DNA from: Thermogutta sp.
Lineage (GTDB): Bacteria > Planctomycetota > Planctomycetia > Pirellulales > Thermoguttaceae
Reading direction: 5' to 3'
DNA: 7,374 bases
NCBI RefSeq assembly: GCF_014359955.1
Contig: NZ_JACIYL010000157.1
Coordinates: 1-7,374, forward strand
This document shows positions 5,490-7,374 of the stretch, piece after piece (positions within the stretch are counted from its first letter, which is position 1; every line of letters begins with the position of its first letter). Below the pieces are notes generated by a model. That model ran no database searches. It worked only from the letters and a program-made list of their open reading frames with translations, and was not told the origin of the DNA. Position numbers and translations under genes: made by a program.

Positions 5490-6473
5490 ATGCGAGGTCA
5501 TTCGTTCACATGGATTGCCGCGGCGTTCATGATGTTCGCGCCCCAACTGGTGCTCGCAGGCAACCAGGAATTGGCCCAGGAGATTGCCAGCGCGCTTAAA
5601 AACAGCGGTCAGCTCAAGGGCTACAAGATTGGCGTGCGCTGTCAGGATGGCACTGTCTGGCTCCGGGGGACGGTTGCCGATCCGGAACAGAAAGCCATTG
5701 CAGAACGCCTTGCCAGCCAGGTTCAGGGCGTCAAAACGGTGATCAACGAATTAGCGATCGAAAGTGCAGCCCCCGCCGATCAGTCCAGTCTGCAACCGGT
5801 CACGGGAGCAGTGGCTCCTGAACGGGTGACTTCGCCGATCGGCGCTCTGGCAGGTGGCGAGCGCCCAGTGGCCACGCCAGCCCTCACGGGGAAAGTGCAG
5901 AAGGCGGACCCCGTTCCCTCTGTGTTCGCCAATCAACCGGTGCGTCCGACGGCTGCTACCGCAGTCAGTGAAGGTCCCACCTTTGCGGCACCGGAAATTC
6001 CGGCGCTGGAGCCTCCGGCCGAAGCCACACCTGCCTCGGCCACGGTACCCACGGAAAGCGCCCCGCGGCCGATTCGCCCTCTGCCGATCGCTTACGCCCA
6101 GGCCCAGGAACCGACCCCGGCCGCCCCTGCGACCCAAGCCCCCCCGGCAGCGGCACCGCTGGGCCGCCCACTGCCGATGTACGCCGGCCAGGTGGGAGCA
6201 GCAGCCCCCGCGCGGTACGATCAGCCCAACATGCCGAACTACGCCTGGCCGAGCTACGCGGCTTACCCGAATTATGCCGCGGTCACTTACCCCAAACAGT
6301 ACTCCCCAACCGCGTGGCCCTACATTGGTCCTTTCTATCCCTATCCGCAGGTGCCCCTTGGATGGCGCAAAGTGACTCTGGAATGGCACGACGGCTGGTG
6401 GTTCCTGGACTTCGATGATGGCTCAACCAAGGGACCGTTCTCCGGGTTGTTCCGAGCTATCACGGGTCACTGA
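5490..6473 (+). CDS. Exported BON-domain protein with Pro/Ala-rich linker and Trp-rich C-terminal motif
   Basis: The 327-residue product begins with a signal peptide (hydrophobic core about 8-21, likely cleavage after VLA at 23). Residues 25-91 fit a BON domain: helix ELAQEIASALKNSG, then KGYKIGVRCQDGTVWLRGTV, DPEQKAIAERLASQVQGV, and the closing strand TVINELAIE. BON domains occur in periplasmic or envelope proteins such as OsmY and are thought to contact phospholipids or envelope partners. Residues about 95-230 are a low-complexity Pro/Ala/Thr linker, followed by a Tyr/Pro/Ala-rich stretch (231-288) with repeated YA/YP units. The tail PQVPLGWRKVTLEW (286-299), then DGWWFLDFDDG (301-311), resembles a motif I associate with planctomycete secreted proteins of unknown function. 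The start at 5490 is set by a strong Shine-Dalgarno site and by the signal peptide. The gene appears monocistronic, with a strong terminator 36 bases after its stop. The precise role is unknown. Confidence 0.88.
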   Translation: MRGHSFTWIAAAFMMFAPQLVLAGNQELAQEIASALKNSGQLKGYKIGVRCQDGTVWLRGTVADPEQKAIAERLASQVQGVKTVINELAIESAAPADQSSLQPVTGAVAPERVTSPIGALAGGERPVATPALTGKVQKADPVPSVFANQPVRPTAATAVSEGPTFAAPEIPALEPPAEATPASATVPTESAPRPIRPLPIAYAQAQEPTPAAPATQAPPAAAPLGRPLPMYAGQVGAAAPARYDQPNMPNYAWPSYAAYPNYAAVTYPKQYSPTAWPYIGPFYPYPQVPLGWRKVTLEWHDGWWFLDFDDGSTKGPFSGLFRAITGH

Positions 6474-6509
6474 ACCAGAAAAGCATCCTTCCCGCCTGAC
6501 GGACGTTTG

Positions 6510-6537
6510 GGCCCCGCTTCAACGCGGGGCCTTTTTT
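6510..6537 (+). terminator. Intrinsic terminator after the BON-domain gene
   Basis: GGCCCCGC (6510-6517) and GCGGGGCC (6524-6531) form a perfect 8-base GC stem with a TTCAAC loop, followed directly by six T (6532-6537). This is a textbook rho-independent terminator. It separates the BON-domain gene from the glycosidase gene. Confidence 0.95.
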
Positions 6538-6607
6538 ATTGGTCTAGCACGTGGGCTACTCGCGTATCGGTTTGCTCCCGTATGATTTGTCGCTGAGCAC
6601 GCATAGG

Positions 6608-6629
6608 TTGACGGAAAAAGGTGTATAAT
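6608..6629 (+). promoter_or_regulatory. Candidate promoter of the glycosidase gene (TATAAT at 6624-6629)
   Basis: A perfect TATAAT lies at 6624-6629, placing a start near 6636 and a leader of about 64 bases. TTGACG (6608-6613) is a near-consensus -35 sequence but only 10 bases from the TATAAT, far short of the usual 16-18. At standard spacing the sequence (near GCATAG) is not -35-like. The -10 is credible; how it is recognised is unclear. Confidence 0.45.
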
Positions 6630-6699
6630 CGTTACTCAAACGGATAGCATACAAGTTATGCTCCACTCAGGGCTTTAAACCAGGAGAGGTCGATCGGAT

Positions 6700-7374
6700 A
6701 TGCAAAACCACACGAGTTTGTGGAGGGACTGGCTGATGCGCTTACTCTCACACTTCTCATTTGCCATGTTAGTCCTGGGTGCTTTCGCGGTTCTGCCTCC
6801 TGTCAAACATCTGGGAGCCTGTGAAAGTGGGTCGAAGATTCCCTTATCGGTTTGTCCCTTTCGTCTGGAAGACGTGCGTCTGTTGCCCAGCCCATTCTTC
6901 CACGCAATGCGCAAGGACGCGCAATATCTCCTCTCTCTCGATCCCAACCGCCTCTTGCATGTGTTTCGGATTAATGCGGGCCTCCCCAGCGACGCGGCAC
7001 CGCTTGGTGGCTGGGAGCGACCAGATTGCGAACTGCGCGGGCATTTTGTGGGCCATTATCTCTCGGCCTGCTCCTTCATGTACGCGAGTACCGACGATAT
7101 CCAATTCCGGGAACGTGTCCACTTTTTGGTCCAGGAACTGGCGAAATGCCAGGAGAAACTCGGCAACGGGTATCTCAGCGCGTTTCCAGAAGAATTTTTT
7201 GACCGGGTTGAAACCACCGGACGGGTTTGGGCTCCTTATTACACGCTTCACAAAATTCTGGCAGGGCTGCTCGACGCCTATGTGTACTGCGGTAATCAGC
7301 AGGCCCTGGAAGTGGCCAGGAAACTCGGGGATTGGGTGATCGCGCGGAACAGTCGCCTCACTGACGAGCAGATG
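6700..7374 (+). CDS. GH127 (DUF1680) family glycoside hydrolase, putative beta-L-arabinofuranosidase, N-terminal part
   Basis: The frame is open from the ATG at 6700 to the right edge, giving 225 codons. AGGAGAGG (6682-6689) lies 10 bases before the start. An export signal is likely, with a basic n-region (R9, R14) and hydrophobic core (about 20-32); a lipobox-like LGAC at 38-41 follows. The mature part shows family landmarks: FRLEDVRLLPSPFF (54-67), LLHVFRINAGLP (85-96), GGWERPDCELRGHFVGHYLS (103-122) then MYAS, and APYYTLHKILAGLLDAY (178-194). These form the first part of the (alpha/alpha)6 barrel. GH127 enzymes such as HypBA1 release beta-L-arabinofuranose from plant glycans using a metal-bound Cys nucleophile; those residues would lie beyond the window, so activity cannot be judged. 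Related GH146 enzymes share this fold. Full-length members are usually above 600 residues. The gene starts a unit separate from the BON gene, behind a strong terminator. Confidence 0.92.
   Translation, partial: MQNHTSLWRDWLMRLLSHFSFAMLVLGAFAVLPPVKHLGACESGSKIPLSVCPFRLEDVRLLPSPFFHAMRKDAQYLLSLDPNRLLHVFRINAGLPSDAAPLGGWERPDCELRGHFVGHYLSACSFMYASTDDIQFRERVHFLVQELAKCQEKLGNGYLSAFPEEFFDRVETTGRVWAPYYTLHKILAGLLDAYVYCGNQQALEVARKLGDWVIARNSRLTDEQM

Noticed and set aside
1..7374. CRISPR arrays, tRNA or rRNA genes, insertion sequences, toxin-antitoxin or defence genes
   Set aside because: No repeat-spacer pattern, tRNA-like cloverleaf, transposase motif or target-site duplication was seen in a read of both strands.

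Overview
The window reads as a GC-rich bacterial chromosome segment, most likely from a planctomycete (Pirellulales or Thermoguttaceae type). This is inferred from the BON-domain secreted protein with a long Pro/Ala linker and a Trp-rich tail (PQVPLGWRKVTLEW), a pattern I associate with planctomycetes, and from the neighbouring secreted GH127-type glycosidase. No rRNA or other lineage marker is present, so this placement is tentative.

Layout: (1) 1-1344, minus strand: a two-gene unit with a small MTH1187/DUF77-family thiamine-binding protein (1036-1344) followed 27 bases later by a GlcD-type FAD-linked oxidase (1-1008), which runs off the left edge. (2) 1345-1659: a divergent intergenic region with a possible promoter and two perfect inverted repeats. 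(3) 1660-2859, plus strand: a concentrative nucleoside transporter (CNT/NupC family). (4) 2879-4366, minus strand: a two-domain polyphosphate kinase 2 (polyphosphate:AMP phosphotransferase type), convergent with the transporter and separated from it by 19 bases. (5) 4367-5489: a sparse region holding one plausible small membrane protein (4697-4987), which has a candidate extended -10 promoter in front and a hairpin at its stop codon. (6) 5490-6473, plus strand: the exported BON-domain protein, closed by a textbook intrinsic terminator (6510-6537). (7) 6700-7374, plus strand: the N-terminal third or so of an exported GH127 (DUF1680) glycoside hydrolase, cut by the right edge.

The genes do not form one pathway. 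The transporter (nucleoside uptake) and the PPK2 (polyphosphate-driven AMP/ADP phosphorylation) both touch nucleotide metabolism, but they are convergently transcribed and need not be co-regulated. The BON protein and the GH127 enzyme are separate units that both act outside the cytoplasm. I found no CRISPR array, tRNA, rRNA, insertion sequence or defence system. The least explained items are the small membrane ORF, the 502-base region before the BON gene, and the C-terminal domain of the BON protein.
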